Counted from the first letter of the stretch, positions 26,602-36,622 are shown. The stretch is DNA of 64,000 nt from Candidatus Rifleibacteriota bacterium (GCA_015233565.1 JADFXM010000024.1:43514-107513); one strand, 5' to 3'. Notes: a model not told the origin generated them from the letters alone. Program-made: numbers and translations.

Positions 26602-27276
26602 ATGAACAAAGCAGTAATTTTTGATATGGATGGCGTTTTGGCTGATACCGAACCAGCGTATATCGAAGTTAACAGGAAATTCTTGACAAGTTCTGGAATT
26701 GATTTTTCAAATCTTGATTATTCTGAGTTCATAGGGATGGCGGCTCCTCGGATGTGGAGTCGTTTAAAGGAGATGTTTTTGCTGCCGCAATCCCTGGAAT
26801 GGCTTATTGCTAACGAGAAAAACAATTTTTTCTCGTATATTCAACAACTTTCATTCCTTGCTCCCATCCCTGGGATTCCCGAAACATTGAGGCAACTTCG
26901 GAGTGAGCAAATTAAAATTGGCTTGGCTTCTTCTTCTTTTCGGAAAAACATCGATCAGATTCTGAAAAAAACCGAATTGAATTCTTTTTTCGAAAAAATT
27001 ACCAGTGGTGAAGAAGTTGAAAACGGGAAACCCGCTCCTGATATTTTTTTGTTGGCTGCTCAAAAATTGAACATTCAGCCGAATTTTTGTCTTGTGATTG
27101 AAGACTCAAATAACGGTGTTCAGGCAGCTGTTAAAGCAGGAATGACGTGCGTAGGTTTCAGGAACCCAACCTCGGAGAACCAAGACCTTTCAGTAGCAAA
27201 ACTTCTGATAGATGATTTCAGCCAAAATAGCATCGAAGCAATTTTCGAGTTATTGCGCGAAATTGGAAACAACTAG
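26602..27276 (+). CDS. HAD-superfamily phosphatase, beta-phosphoglucomutase-like
   Basis: The start is the ATG at 26602; an in-frame GTG lies at 26593. HAD motif I is VIFDMDGVLADTEPAY, motif II is GLASSSF and the Lys/acidic motifs are GKPAPDIF and CLVIEDSNNGVQAAVKAGM. The alpha-helical cap (residues 15-90) places it in subfamily I with beta-phosphoglucomutase and related sugar-phosphate phosphatases. The substrate is unknown. The 225-residue length is typical. Confidence 0.85.
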   Translation: MNKAVIFDMDGVLADTEPAYIEVNRKFLTSSGIDFSNLDYSEFIGMAAPRMWSRLKEMFLLPQSLEWLIANEKNNFFSYIQQLSFLAPIPGIPETLRQLRSEQIKIGLASSSFRKNIDQILKKTELNSFFEKITSGEEVENGKPAPDIFLLAAQKLNIQPNFCLVIEDSNNGVQAAVKAGMTCVGFRNPTSENQDLSVAKLLIDDFSQNSIEAIFELLREIGNN

Positions 27277-27600
27277 TTTCCAAAAAATCCCTTTAAGGGG
27301 TTAGGCGAATTTTACATGCTTTTTTGAGCAATTTTTTTTAATATTCCAAATAGCTCAAAGAGAAGTTTTAAAATTTAAAGAAATCGCTCTTGAAAGGAAT
27401 GGCCTAAATCGAGTATCTTATATCGTTAAAGATTTAGTTTTCTGCAATCCTGCCACGGTAGAATATGACAAATTTGCAGTGTGTGCAATTAAGGGTATGG
27501 TAGGGAGAGTTCCTTCCGGTATGTTTTTTTTGTACCATTGGAGCATTGCATTGTGGACAAAGCATTTTTGGCCTCCTAGTGAATAATATCCTGATTTATT
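27277..27600 (+). other. Intergenic with a possible undetected small transcript
   Basis: A frame is open from 27305 to 27586 without a plausible early start codon or ribosome binding site. The stretch ends at a strong terminator, although the last annotated stop is 320 bases earlier. It may be a long 3' untranslated region, a decayed gene or a small RNA. Confidence 0.3.
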
Positions 27601-27645
27601 ATCGGCTGAATTGATTAAGGTTCTTAATCAGGCCGATTTTTATTT
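27601..27645 (+). terminator. Rho-independent terminator
   Basis: ATCGGC pairs with GCCGAT. Inside it, TGATTAAG pairs with CTTAATCA around a three-base loop, with one bulge. The stem is followed by TTTTTATTT. Confidence 0.7.
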
Positions 27646-27775
27646 GAAAAAAAGAATAATGAAAAATTTGAAAGGAAGTTCGGTTTGCTTCAAAATGAGT
27701 ATTTTCCCGAAAAATTGAGGCGATTCCAACTATGTTAAGTCAAATTCCCGAAATGGCAAGAAAAGAGAAACAGGA

Positions 27776-29080
27776 TTGAATCCAAAAGGCGACCCTACAA
27801 GAATAATTTATTTGTTCACTGGGCTAATAATTGTTTTGATTTGTTATCTATCCTGGGAATCCATCACCCGAGAAAAGGATGAGAAACTTCAGGCGTCTGG
27901 CCAGGAGTTGAGTGTTTTAGTTGACTTGGCGGCTGATGGAATTATCAGGTCTCTCAATTCCGTTAGAGATAGTCTACATTTGATATCCAAGATGCCGACC
28001 TTGCGAGAATATTCGTTTAGCGGCAAGTTCACACCAGCCCTAAATAAAGTTGCATCTTCCTGTAGTGAGTTGTTCGAAACGCTCCTTGATGAATCCGTAA
28101 TTTGGGAGCGGACTATTGACGAAAAAGCTGACGAATACCTTTATTATCTGGAATATTCTGAAGCGTTTGTAAGGAGGGCTTTGTTTTCGTTGGGTGCCGC
28201 GATTCCAGATCCCTCAGAGAATCCGATGTTAATTAATTTTTCCAGAGCCACCCCTCCTTTAAATAAGCTTTGTCAAGCGACTCAACAAATTTCTTCCTTG
28301 TTTTTTTCCTCACTTGAAGCACCTTTTTGTTTACTTGACACTATTTTTAAGTTGGGTTTTCCGGAACCAAGTAATCTACGAATGGCCGAAGGTCTTTTGA
28401 GAGTCAGCCTTTCAGATCGCAATTTAATCAAGCACATTGGGATTCAAACACTTGAAGGGAACGAAATTGTCTCGGTTTCGCAAATATCCAGAACCCCTTT
28501 CTTTCTGAATGGCTGGGTTCGCAAGGCTGCATCTGCCTCCAGACCTTTCTTTTCCGGGCCTGTTTGGTTCAATGAAGGCTTGGGACGCCCAGTTTGGCAA
28601 GCTGCGGTTCCGCTTTATGATCTTTCCAGAAAACCTTTTGCGCTCCTTTCTGCTATTGTCGATCTGGCTTTTTTGCATGAACTTTCTGCCAGATCACAGA
28701 TTTCTTCCGCTGCCCAGTTATTAATTGTTGACGAAGAGGGGGTTGTTATTGGACATCCCAAGTTAGCAAAAATTGTTCTTCAACTGAATCTTTCACATTC
28801 CGGCAAGGCTTTTGAGAATGTAGTTTCAGGAAAAGACGGAATAGAAGAAGTCAACCTTGGTGGCGGAAGCTTTCTTGCAGCTTATAGAAACCTCACGAAT
28901 TATGACGATTCTTCTTTGCCTGGTTGGGGAATTCTTTATCTGAAACCATATTCTGAAATAATGTCTTCGGTTTGGCTATATGCATTTAATACCTGTATGA
29001 TTGCCGCAATTACAATCTATATCCTTCTTCAGCTTGTTGGCATGATAATCGCCGGGATAGAAGAGGATGAAGAGAGCTGA
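27776..29080 (+). CDS. Membrane Cache-domain sensor without output domain
   Basis: The start is a TTG at 27776. A transmembrane helix (residues 9-27), a large extracytoplasmic region (28-400) and a second helix (about 403-428) are followed by only seven acidic residues. The distal part of the sensor has Cache motifs: RPVWQAAVPLYDLSRKPF, ALLSAIVDLAFL and LLIVDEEGVVIGHP. Such dCache sensors normally feed a kinase, methyl-accepting or GGDEF domain, but none is present here. The next gene starts three bases later, so signal output presumably passes to the TPR proteins or the diguanylate cyclase of the same operon; this is inference. The ligand is unknown. Confidence 0.7.
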   Translation: MNPKGDPTRIIYLFTGLIIVLICYLSWESITREKDEKLQASGQELSVLVDLAADGIIRSLNSVRDSLHLISKMPTLREYSFSGKFTPALNKVASSCSELFETLLDESVIWERTIDEKADEYLYYLEYSEAFVRRALFSLGAAIPDPSENPMLINFSRATPPLNKLCQATQQISSLFFSSLEAPFCLLDTIFKLGFPEPSNLRMAEGLLRVSLSDRNLIKHIGIQTLEGNEIVSVSQISRTPFFLNGWVRKAASASRPFFSGPVWFNEGLGRPVWQAAVPLYDLSRKPFALLSAIVDLAFLHELSARSQISSAAQLLIVDEEGVVIGHPKLAKIVLQLNLSHSGKAFENVVSGKDGIEEVNLGGGSFLAAYRNLTNYDDSSLPGWGILYLKPYSEIMSSVWLYAFNTCMIAAITIYILLQLVGMIIAGIEEDEES

Positions 29081-29083
29081 GAG

Positions 29084-30685
29084 ATGTCAAAAAATTTGAT
29101 AGTTTTTCTTACTTTTCTTGCGATGAGCGCCTGTTCGATCTCTTTTGGAAGCTCTGTAACCTTAATGGAAGAAGCTTTGAGGGAAAAAGCAGCCGGAAAT
29201 CGTGAAAAATCCATCAGTCTACTTAAACAAGCTGTTGTTGAGGCAAAAAAAAATGAGCAGAAAGTTTTAGCACGCTTGTTGTTAGGTGATTTTTTATGCG
29301 ATACAGGACAGGCAATGGAAGCCAAAGAAGTTTTTGAGGAGATCATAGACTCCAACGTAAATCCTGAGTCAGAAGCAGAAGCAAGATTTAGACTGTCCCA
29401 GGTTTTTATGAAATTGAATAATGTTCCTAAAGCAAAAAAATGTGCCCGTGATTTAATGGAAAAATTCCCCGAATCCGAATTTTCCCAGCTTGCCAAGCAG
29501 TTTTTGAGTACGAGCACAAATCTGGAAATCTTGGCAAAATCCGATATCACCGAAAAACCGGAAAATTTGGAGAAGAAGCGGGGAAACGAACCCGATTCGG
29601 CATGGGAAAGAGAGCCAAATAAAGAACTAAAAAAAGAGACTCTAAAAGAGCCAATTCTAAAATCTGGAAAAGAATCTGGAAAAGAAGTTGAAAAAGAATC
29701 AGGGAAAGCATCAGAAAAAAAATCTTCGAAAAAATCAGAGCGACCGGCTGGAATAGAAGATAGTATTGACAACAAGGTCCTCGCCCTTTTGAAATATCCA
29801 GGGTCCGAAAATGTTGAAAAAGAATCTCTGGCAGGGAAAATTTGTCTACTCCAGAATAAATTGAAGGATGAAAAGAATGTTTCCGATGCTGAAAATATTC
29901 TTTTTGAACTTGCTGACCAAACAGGAATGTTTGGAGAATCCCTGGAGGCATGCCGACTTTATGACAAATTCCTTAGTTCTTTTCCAGCTTCACCTAAGGT
30001 AGAAAGGGCGTATTTTGAGGCCGTCCGACTGAGAGCAATTTTAAAAGCATTTCCTGGAGCCATAAGCTGGGGAAAAGCATTTATTTCTTCTTTTCCAGGC
30101 TCCCGGTGGACAAAGAATGTTGAAGAATTAGTTGAATATGCTGAAAAATCTCAAGGGAAAAATATCAGCAAACCTGAAAAAAACGAAACAAACAGAATTA
30201 GTGAGACGCAGAAAAAGGTTAATCCAAATAAAGCCGAGGTGGTGGGAAATTCAGAAAAAAAGTCTGAAAAAGACCGGGCTCTGAAGGAAAAAAGACTTTC
30301 AAATGCACGCAGACTGGTTCGTGAAGGAAAATATTCTCTTGCTCTCATGGAATTAGAGAATATTTCAAAAACTTTCCCCAATGATCCGGAAATATTATTG
30401 GAATCGGGATTAGTAAAAATCCAGAAGCGTGATTTTAAAGGAGCAGAAGGAGATTTGAAATCTCTGCTTGAGCAACAACCTGAGAATGCTCAGGCTAGAT
30501 CAATGTTGGGTTACATTCACTATCAATCCAAGGATTATGAAAAAGCTGCGGCGGAATATGATAGAATAAAAGCTCCACAAGAGGATGGGTTAGCTTTTTT
30601 TGATCCGGGTTTTGCCGCAAAAAGACTGGAAAAAACCGCTAAGAACGGTAAGCGTTCAAAATACGCAAAAGGAGAAGAAGAATGA
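29084..30685 (+). CDS. TPR protein with signal peptide and charged linkers
   Basis: The protein has 533 residues. The N terminus looks like a signal peptide (LIVFLTFLAMSACSISFGSS); the SAC could be a lipobox. TPR-like repeats occur at about 27-150 (REKSISLLKQAVVEAKK, FPESEFSQLAKQFL), 260-350 and 400-510 (YSLALMELENISKTFPNDP). They are separated by Lys/Glu/Ser-rich linkers at about 155-230 and 365-410. The protein is predicted to lie outside the cytoplasm, where it could contact the Cache sensor. Its end overlaps the next start by four bases (ATGA). Confidence 0.7.
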   Translation: MSKNLIVFLTFLAMSACSISFGSSVTLMEEALREKAAGNREKSISLLKQAVVEAKKNEQKVLARLLLGDFLCDTGQAMEAKEVFEEIIDSNVNPESEAEARFRLSQVFMKLNNVPKAKKCARDLMEKFPESEFSQLAKQFLSTSTNLEILAKSDITEKPENLEKKRGNEPDSAWEREPNKELKKETLKEPILKSGKESGKEVEKESGKASEKKSSKKSERPAGIEDSIDNKVLALLKYPGSENVEKESLAGKICLLQNKLKDEKNVSDAENILFELADQTGMFGESLEACRLYDKFLSSFPASPKVERAYFEAVRLRAILKAFPGAISWGKAFISSFPGSRWTKNVEELVEYAEKSQGKNISKPEKNETNRISETQKKVNPNKAEVVGNSEKKSEKDRALKEKRLSNARRLVREGKYSLALMELENISKTFPNDPEILLESGLVKIQKRDFKGAEGDLKSLLEQQPENAQARSMLGYIHYQSKDYEKAAAEYDRIKAPQEDGLAFFDPGFAAKRLEKTAKNGKRSKYAKGEEE

Positions 30686-31761
30686 ATTCAGACAATCAGC
30701 AGATGATTGAATCCTACGTAAAGGATGGGGATTCATGTTATGACAACAAAGACTGGGGAGGAGCCAAATTAAGTTATCTCAGGGCAATTGAAGAATACCA
30801 GCGATGTGAAAGTGAAGAAATGGAAATTACTCCCGAAGACAAAAAGCAACTTGAGGAGATCCAGGGTAAAATTGCTCAGACGGATGAAAAGTTGGCAAAA
30901 ATCCATTTTGATCTAGGTGAAGCGGCGTTCGTTGCCAAAGATTATCCAAGGGCGATTGATGATCTCGAGGAAGCTATAAATCTTGCCTCAGAAAAAGATG
31001 TTGAATTTCTGGAAAAGACCAAGGTGTTGCTTGACAAAGTAAGATTAAAAAGTCGTGATCAGGAAATGTTTTCCAAATTGGATCCGCTGGTTAAAAAAGG
31101 CGAAGAGTTTCATGAAGATGGTAACTATGCGGAAGCTGTACTTGAATTCAGCGATGCTTTAAAAGCTTGTGCAGGTCTACCGGAAGAGCATCGGTACAAG
31201 AAATATATAATTGAAAATATCTTGGAATGCAAACGACAATTGGTAAAACCCTATCTTTCAAAAATTCATCGAGCTAAGGATGCTGGAAAATTCAAGTTGG
31301 CATATAAAATTCTCCAAAGAGCACTGTTGCTTTTGGATGATAATGATAAAATATATCAGGCCTTCATTGGAAGAATTCGTGATGAATTGAAGACAAAACT
31401 TCCTCCCGGCGAATTTGAAGATACTGATGATATCGAAGTAACCGAGGAGTGGACAGAAGCATTAAATGATTACGATGAAGCTTTAGCGCTGTATTCTTCA
31501 TTTACTGCTGTTGATCCACTTGCTCCTGTATACCGAGATTCCAATATTTATGAAGATCGTTTTCTGTTAAGCAGAAGAAAACTCGCTACTCTCTACTTCA
31601 AAAGAGCTGAAAAACTTAGTGAAAAGGCTGAAATAAAAAAAGCCATAAAAACTTACAAAGAAGCCTTAAAGTTATTTCCCAAATCCGACCGGGAATTCCA
31701 CAAGACTTTCCAACGAATTCGGCAACTTAGAGGGCAACTGGCTTCAACTAATCCTCAGTGA
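30682..31761 (+). CDS. TPR protein, probably cytoplasmic
   Basis: The 359-residue protein has no signal peptide and several TPR-like pairs, for example YDNKDWGGAKLSYLRAIEEY at residue 20, VAKDYPRAIDDLEEAINLA near 88 and DGNYAEAVLEFSDALKAC near 147. The last pair (KAIKTYKEALKLFPKSDREF) is at the C terminus. Its ATG overlaps the upstream stop and its TGA overlaps the GTG of the cyclase gene, so all are translationally coupled. A scaffold or adaptor role for the cyclase is plausible but not shown. Confidence 0.7.
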   Translation: MNSDNQQMIESYVKDGDSCYDNKDWGGAKLSYLRAIEEYQRCESEEMEITPEDKKQLEEIQGKIAQTDEKLAKIHFDLGEAAFVAKDYPRAIDDLEEAINLASEKDVEFLEKTKVLLDKVRLKSRDQEMFSKLDPLVKKGEEFHEDGNYAEAVLEFSDALKACAGLPEEHRYKKYIIENILECKRQLVKPYLSKIHRAKDAGKFKLAYKILQRALLLLDDNDKIYQAFIGRIRDELKTKLPPGEFEDTDDIEVTEEWTEALNDYDEALALYSSFTAVDPLAPVYRDSNIYEDRFLLSRRKLATLYFKRAEKLSEKAEIKKAIKTYKEALKLFPKSDREFHKTFQRIRQLRGQLASTNPQ

Positions 31762-34022
31762 CTGAGACGAAAATAAGTCCCCCGCGATCGCTCCCCAAGC
31801 GGGGGATTCGCTCGTTTTTCAGGTTTGACGCCAGACAAAAGGAACATCCTTTTTTCAAAAGTTGGGAATTTTATGAAGCCATTGTTCTGGGCTTTTTAAT
31901 TGCTTTTTTGTTCCATTTTGGATTTTTTTCCTGGCTGGAAAATGTTACTCTCGACCTGAGATTTCGATTCCGTGGCCCACTTCCGGTTTCAAACCAGCTG
32001 GTTTTAGTCGAAATCAGCAATACTTGCCTGAACAATATCGGGGCTTGGCCATGGCCGCGATCTTATCACTCCAAATTAGTAGAGATTCTTAAAAAAGCCG
32101 GAGCGAAAATCATTGGATTTGACATGATTTTCAGCGAAAAAACTCCTAATGATACACTTTTTGCATCCTCAATAGCTTCGGCGGGAAATGTAATTCTTTC
32201 AGTTGCACCAGGTAAAATCGTTTTAGATCCGGAGTCATGTGAAATGGTGACGGATTTGCAAATTTTGCCGGAATTAAAAAATGTGGCTACTGGTGTCGGT
32301 TTGATAAGTATTGAACCAGGTGATAACAACCGGGACGGTGTTTTCCGGTATTTCTATCCTTCCAAAACAATTAATGGCACGGAAATCTTACCCCTCGGAC
32401 TTCAGATTTCCTCCAATTTTATTGGGGATAAGATAGATTTTAGAAAACTTCCTCTTTTTACCAGAAAAGAATCATTCGATGGCGACTTCCTTTCATCTTT
32501 GATTTTAAACTATTATGGCCCCACAGGAATTTTCAAAAGCGTCTCTTATGAGGAAGTCTTAAATGCAAGCTTTTCGCATGGATTCAGTTTGAACGATTTT
32601 CAGGGAAAAGCTGTAATCGTAGGGCCTAAATTCAGCGGATCCTGGGAAGATTTTCGTATTTCTCCATTTGGTCAGGTTGCTGGTATGGAAATTCACGCTA
32701 ATATAATGGAAAATTTCCTCGGGAAGAGCTTCTTGATGCGTTTTCCCGTCTGGGCTTCAAAACTGATCATTCTTCTGTCAGCAATTTTGTTGAGCTGGTT
32801 CCTCTTCTCCTGGACAGGAGCATTTGCAAATATTCTTACCGGTTTAATTACATTTCTGATAATTCCCGGGATTGCAATAACCCTTTTTTATTGGGGAATC
32901 GTGGCTGATATTGTTCCGATAATTTTTATGTTTCCTATCCAATGGGCTTCAATCCGATTGATGCAACAGTTTGTTGAACTTGTTGACAGAAACCGGCAAC
33001 TTGCCAAAAAAGTCAGGGAACTCTCGATTGTTAACGAAGTTAGTCAAGCGGTTAATTTCATGGGAGATTTGAAGAAAACGTTGGATAAAATTTTATCGCG
33101 AGCTGTAATGGCGCTTGGTGCTGAACGTGGTTCGATATTACTTCTGGATGAAAGATATGAAAATCTAGTCGAAGAGGCAGTAATAGTGGGGATAGACTCC
33201 CCCGCGGCCTTCAACCCTGATTTGAAAGCCAGTTTCCGAATTGGTGAAGGAATTGCCGGTGAAGTGTTTTTGAGTGGAAAACCCAAAATGATTAAGGATA
33301 TAAAAAAGGAAAAAGGATTTCTTCCTTCGGAAAAAACTGAAGTCAGAGTCAAATCGCTTATTTGTGTTCCTTTACAGGTGAGAGAATCTCCTATTGGTGT
33401 AATGAATATCGCGAATAAATTTGAGGGAGATTTCGATGAGGAAGATCTCCAATTGACTTTGACTATGGCAAATCAAGCCGCAGTTGTTATCGAGAAGGCT
33501 AGATTGTTCAATCTCGCCACAATTGATGGCCTGACAGGATTGATTGTTCATCGACATTTTCAAGCAAAGATTGAGGAAGAGTTCAGAAGGGCGCGCCGTT
33601 ATGGCAAACCTCTTTCATTCATTATGACAGACATTGATCACTTTAAGAAATTCAATGATACATATGGCCATCAAACTGGCGATTTGGTGCTTAGAGAAGT
33701 CGCTCGAGCAGTGAGCACATCAATTAGAGACACTGATATTGCTGCAAGGTATGGCGGAGAAGAGTTCGCGATTATTCTTCCTGAAACCGATGAAGATGGA
33801 GCCTGTCTTTTTGCAGAAAGGTTACGACAAAAGGTTGAGGACAGCGTTTTTTCTTGTTCACAAGGAGAGTTGACCGTTACTATCAGTCTTGGAGTTTCAG
33901 CAATTCCTTTAAATATCGCCGACAGTGCGCTTGAAATGATAAAGTGCGCCGATGAAGCGCTTTATGAAGCGAAAAGGTCTGGACGAAACAAATTTATGCT
34001 GAGCGAAAAAAAGCAAAAATAA
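31758..34022 (+). CDS. CHASE2-GAF-GGDEF diguanylate cyclase
   Basis: The start is a GTG that overlaps the previous stop by four bases. One transmembrane helix (about 40-58) leads into an extracytoplasmic CHASE2 sensor (about 60-325, with GAWPWPRSYHSKLVEIL and IIGFDMIFSE). Three membrane helices (about 330-400), a short coiled coil and a GAF domain (425-580) follow, and then a GGDEF domain (590-750). The catalytic motif is YGGEEF, with an inhibitory I-site RDTD five residues before it, so product feedback is expected. It makes c-di-GMP from two GTP at the membrane. As the last gene of the four-gene operon it is the only obvious output. Confidence 0.9.
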   Translation: MTETKISPPRSLPKRGIRSFFRFDARQKEHPFFKSWEFYEAIVLGFLIAFLFHFGFFSWLENVTLDLRFRFRGPLPVSNQLVLVEISNTCLNNIGAWPWPRSYHSKLVEILKKAGAKIIGFDMIFSEKTPNDTLFASSIASAGNVILSVAPGKIVLDPESCEMVTDLQILPELKNVATGVGLISIEPGDNNRDGVFRYFYPSKTINGTEILPLGLQISSNFIGDKIDFRKLPLFTRKESFDGDFLSSLILNYYGPTGIFKSVSYEEVLNASFSHGFSLNDFQGKAVIVGPKFSGSWEDFRISPFGQVAGMEIHANIMENFLGKSFLMRFPVWASKLIILLSAILLSWFLFSWTGAFANILTGLITFLIIPGIAITLFYWGIVADIVPIIFMFPIQWASIRLMQQFVELVDRNRQLAKKVRELSIVNEVSQAVNFMGDLKKTLDKILSRAVMALGAERGSILLLDERYENLVEEAVIVGIDSPAAFNPDLKASFRIGEGIAGEVFLSGKPKMIKDIKKEKGFLPSEKTEVRVKSLICVPLQVRESPIGVMNIANKFEGDFDEEDLQLTLTMANQAAVVIEKARLFNLATIDGLTGLIVHRHFQAKIEEEFRRARRYGKPLSFIMTDIDHFKKFNDTYGHQTGDLVLREVARAVSTSIRDTDIAARYGGEEFAIILPETDEDGACLFAERLRQKVEDSVFSCSQGELTVTISLGVSAIPLNIADSALEMIKCADEALYEAKRSGRNKFMLSEKKQK

Positions 34023-34337
34023 AGAGCTTCTTGCAATGTTGTGTAAAAATTGCATCTCGGACAAAAAGAAATTCAGGTTTGACGATCATTGTGATATTTT
34101 TCGGAAATTTTAATTTGCTAATTTTGCAAGAACCTCAAATATTTATAGATATTTTGGATTATATCTAAGGTTTTAAACACATAATATTTCGGACACAAGC
34201 TCAACGCAGTGAGGCAGATTTTCCCTCCTGGTAATGAGAGCAGCAAATTTACCCTGCGAAAAATATTTTCAATTGCCGGTTTGCAAAAAAATTGTTAGAA
34301 TTTAACATAATATTATTTGCTTGGAGTGATAATAACT

Positions 34338-35813
34338 ATGAGAAATGATGAGAAAATGATGGGCTCAGCTCTTAGAATTATTCTATTTGTTTTTCTTTTT
34401 CTAGCATTGCACCTGCCGATGAGTTTTTCTGATCCTGCTTCTGAAACAGAAAAGCTCCTTAATATGGAAGAGAAAAATTTTTTCATTTTAACCTCTACTG
34501 GCGATTCTCTTATGAGCGAGATGGATAAAACCCTTCTCAGATGTCCAGAAGGAAAACCCTTATCTCTTCAGGATGAAGAATCCGTAATGGGTTGGTATTT
34601 TTCCTTCCGGAATTTAAGAAAAGCCTATTTTCTTACCGCTAATAAATGTCAGCAAATAATGAAAGATACTTCTCTTCCCAAGGAAATAAGAAACCGAGCT
34701 TTGAAAATTTCCTTTGGAAATTTGATTGAGTGGTACAAAATGGCCGCATACTTTTATTCCGCGCCAACAAAAAATTCGGTTTTTCACAAGAAATTCAATG
34801 AAGCCATGCCGGATTTTAACGTTCCGGAAAATGAGGCAACTACTATCGAAAAAATAATGGCTGACGGGAAAATGAAGGACAGAATTTATTCTGCACATGC
34901 TCAGTTAGATAAAGCTCTTGATCTAAACTGTGATTTTGATAAAAAATTAAATTCTCAGATTGACCTGGATTTTGAATTTATCAATAAAAAGGCTCCATAT
35001 CTTTTGACTGCAAAACTTGAAAAATGGAAAGATACAGCAGAAGAAAAACTCTTTGGAGTTTTTTACCCTCTTAACGTTGCAGTCTCCACCTGGATCGGTG
35101 ACACAAAATACCTTCCCAAAGAACACACCATTACTTACGACAGAATTCAGGAAATGAAGAGCCATCTGAAACCCGGTGATATCCTGTTTGAACGGGAAAA
35201 TTGGTTTATGAGTAACATCTTCCTGCCAGGCTTCTGGACTCATTCAATCATCTATGTTGGAACTGCACAAGACCTCGAAAAAATGGGGTTAACTGAAAAT
35301 CCATGGGTTGCAATGCATATCAAGGATTTTTCTCAACCCGACCGCCACGGCCATGAAAGAAGAGCTCTTGAGGCAGTTAGCGAGGGAGTAATAATGAGCT
35401 CCCTGGAAGACGCTTGTGATGCGGATTATATTGCAGCTTTGAGACCTCGCTTGTCTGATGAACAAATCAAAGATGCAATAATTAAAGCTTTTGCCTATGT
35501 TGGAAGGCCGTATGATTTCATGTTTGATTTCCAAACAGACGATAAGCTTGTTTGCAGTGAGTTGGTATACCGCTCTTTCCGTGATAAACTTTCTCTTAAT
35601 TTGATCAGAAAAGCCGGAAGATGGGCGCTTCCTTCATTAAACATTCTCCAAAAATGGGCAAATGAAAGAAATCGCGAAGATAGAGAACTTGATTTTATTT
35701 TCTTTGTTGACAGCGATATGAAAACAAGGAAAACCCGGTTTGCCACTGAGCAGGAATTGATCAAATCTTTAACCAGACCTGGTTTTGATGTTCGTTTAGC
35801 GATGAGCAAGTAG
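34338..35813 (+). CDS. Secreted YiiX/NlpC-P60-like papain-fold protein
   Basis: The ATG at 34338 is preceded by GGAG; an in-frame TTG at 34317 is less likely. A signal peptide (residues 10-30, FLFLALHLPMSFSD) is followed by a helical region (30-260). The C-terminal domain (about 280-470) has LKPGDILFERENW, then TGHS-like FWTHSIIYVGT, and later DDKLVCSELVYRSF. These are the His and Cys sites of YiiX/YebB-type permuted papain-fold amidases. Members act on lipid- or peptide-linked amides; the substrate here is unknown. It lies just upstream of the pilin-like genes in the same direction. Confidence 0.75.
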   Translation: MRNDEKMMGSALRIILFVFLFLALHLPMSFSDPASETEKLLNMEEKNFFILTSTGDSLMSEMDKTLLRCPEGKPLSLQDEESVMGWYFSFRNLRKAYFLTANKCQQIMKDTSLPKEIRNRALKISFGNLIEWYKMAAYFYSAPTKNSVFHKKFNEAMPDFNVPENEATTIEKIMADGKMKDRIYSAHAQLDKALDLNCDFDKKLNSQIDLDFEFINKKAPYLLTAKLEKWKDTAEEKLFGVFYPLNVAVSTWIGDTKYLPKEHTITYDRIQEMKSHLKPGDILFERENWFMSNIFLPGFWTHSIIYVGTAQDLEKMGLTENPWVAMHIKDFSQPDRHGHERRALEAVSEGVIMSSLEDACDADYIAALRPRLSDEQIKDAIIKAFAYVGRPYDFMFDFQTDDKLVCSELVYRSFRDKLSLNLIRKAGRWALPSLNILQKWANERNREDRELDFIFFVDSDMKTRKTRFATEQELIKSLTRPGFDVRLAMSK

Positions 35814-35829
35814 CTTGGTTGCTTAAAAA

Positions 35830-36594
35830 ATGCGGAAGAGCCGATTTGCCATACGATCAAGATCTCTAACAACGGAATTCGTAAAACGAAAAGTCGCGTT
35901 TTCACTAGTAGAGATAATCCTTGGGCTATTCTTTCTGGCAATTGCGGTAATCCCGGTCGCAGGATTAATCGGGTCTGCGATGGGCGATACAGAAGTGTCT
36001 GCCGGATTTCAATTCGCTCAAAAAAACGCCAGAACAATAATGGATTACCTTTTGGATGAAGTTCCTTTCGTGGCAATTGTTCCCGCAGCAAAATCAGTTC
36101 CCGACCTCGATGGGACAAATCCAAAGGAAAATACGGCTGAAATTGTGGCAACTCCCAAATTTACACCAATCAATTTCCTGAAATTATTCGGGAATATCGG
36201 CAAAGATAATTATGCGCGTGGAACATTGAAAAGTGAACGGGGTTTGGAGTATAAGATAAGACTGTATGTTTTCCCGGTACAATCAGCTTCAAGCACTGAT
36301 GGAGCAGGTTTTTGCTTATCCTGCATTCCCAGACCTCCCTTTGAAAATTCCCATGATCAAAAAGGTCTTACAAATTGGTTTTCCACTGACGAATATGTCA
36401 GAGAAGGAGTTTTAAGACCATATGATTACCAGGTAGCAACCACTGTTAAGATGGTTAGTGAACTTGGAGTGGAAAAAGGCTCTTTAAATGCTTTTCCCTA
36501 TTGTGTACTTAAAAAAGTATTTTTGAAAATTTCCTGGAAAATGAAAGGAAGGGATCAATCCATTGATTTTCTTTCGATTAAAGCTGATATCTGA
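35830..36594 (+). CDS. Type IV pilin-like / pseudopilin protein 1
   Basis: The protein has 254 residues. A basic leader (about 24 residues, ending KRKVA) precedes FSLVEIILGLFFLAIAVIPVAGLIG, here cited only by its key residues: Phe+1 and Glu+5 of a prepilin. Cleavage after Ala instead of Gly is unusual but tolerated in some prepilins. The rest is a large soluble domain with two Cys pairs near FCLSCIP and PYCVL. No clear ribosome binding site is seen before the ATG at 35830. It is the first of three consecutive pilin-like genes. Confidence 0.7.
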   Translation: MRKSRFAIRSRSLTTEFVKRKVAFSLVEIILGLFFLAIAVIPVAGLIGSAMGDTEVSAGFQFAQKNARTIMDYLLDEVPFVAIVPAAKSVPDLDGTNPKENTAEIVATPKFTPINFLKLFGNIGKDNYARGTLKSERGLEYKIRLYVFPVQSASSTDGAGFCLSCIPRPPFENSHDQKGLTNWFSTDEYVREGVLRPYDYQVATTVKMVSELGVEKGSLNAFPYCVLKKVFLKISWKMKGRDQSIDFLSIKADI

Positions 36595-36622
36595 CGGTGA
36601 CCTGGTTTTGAACCGAAAGATT

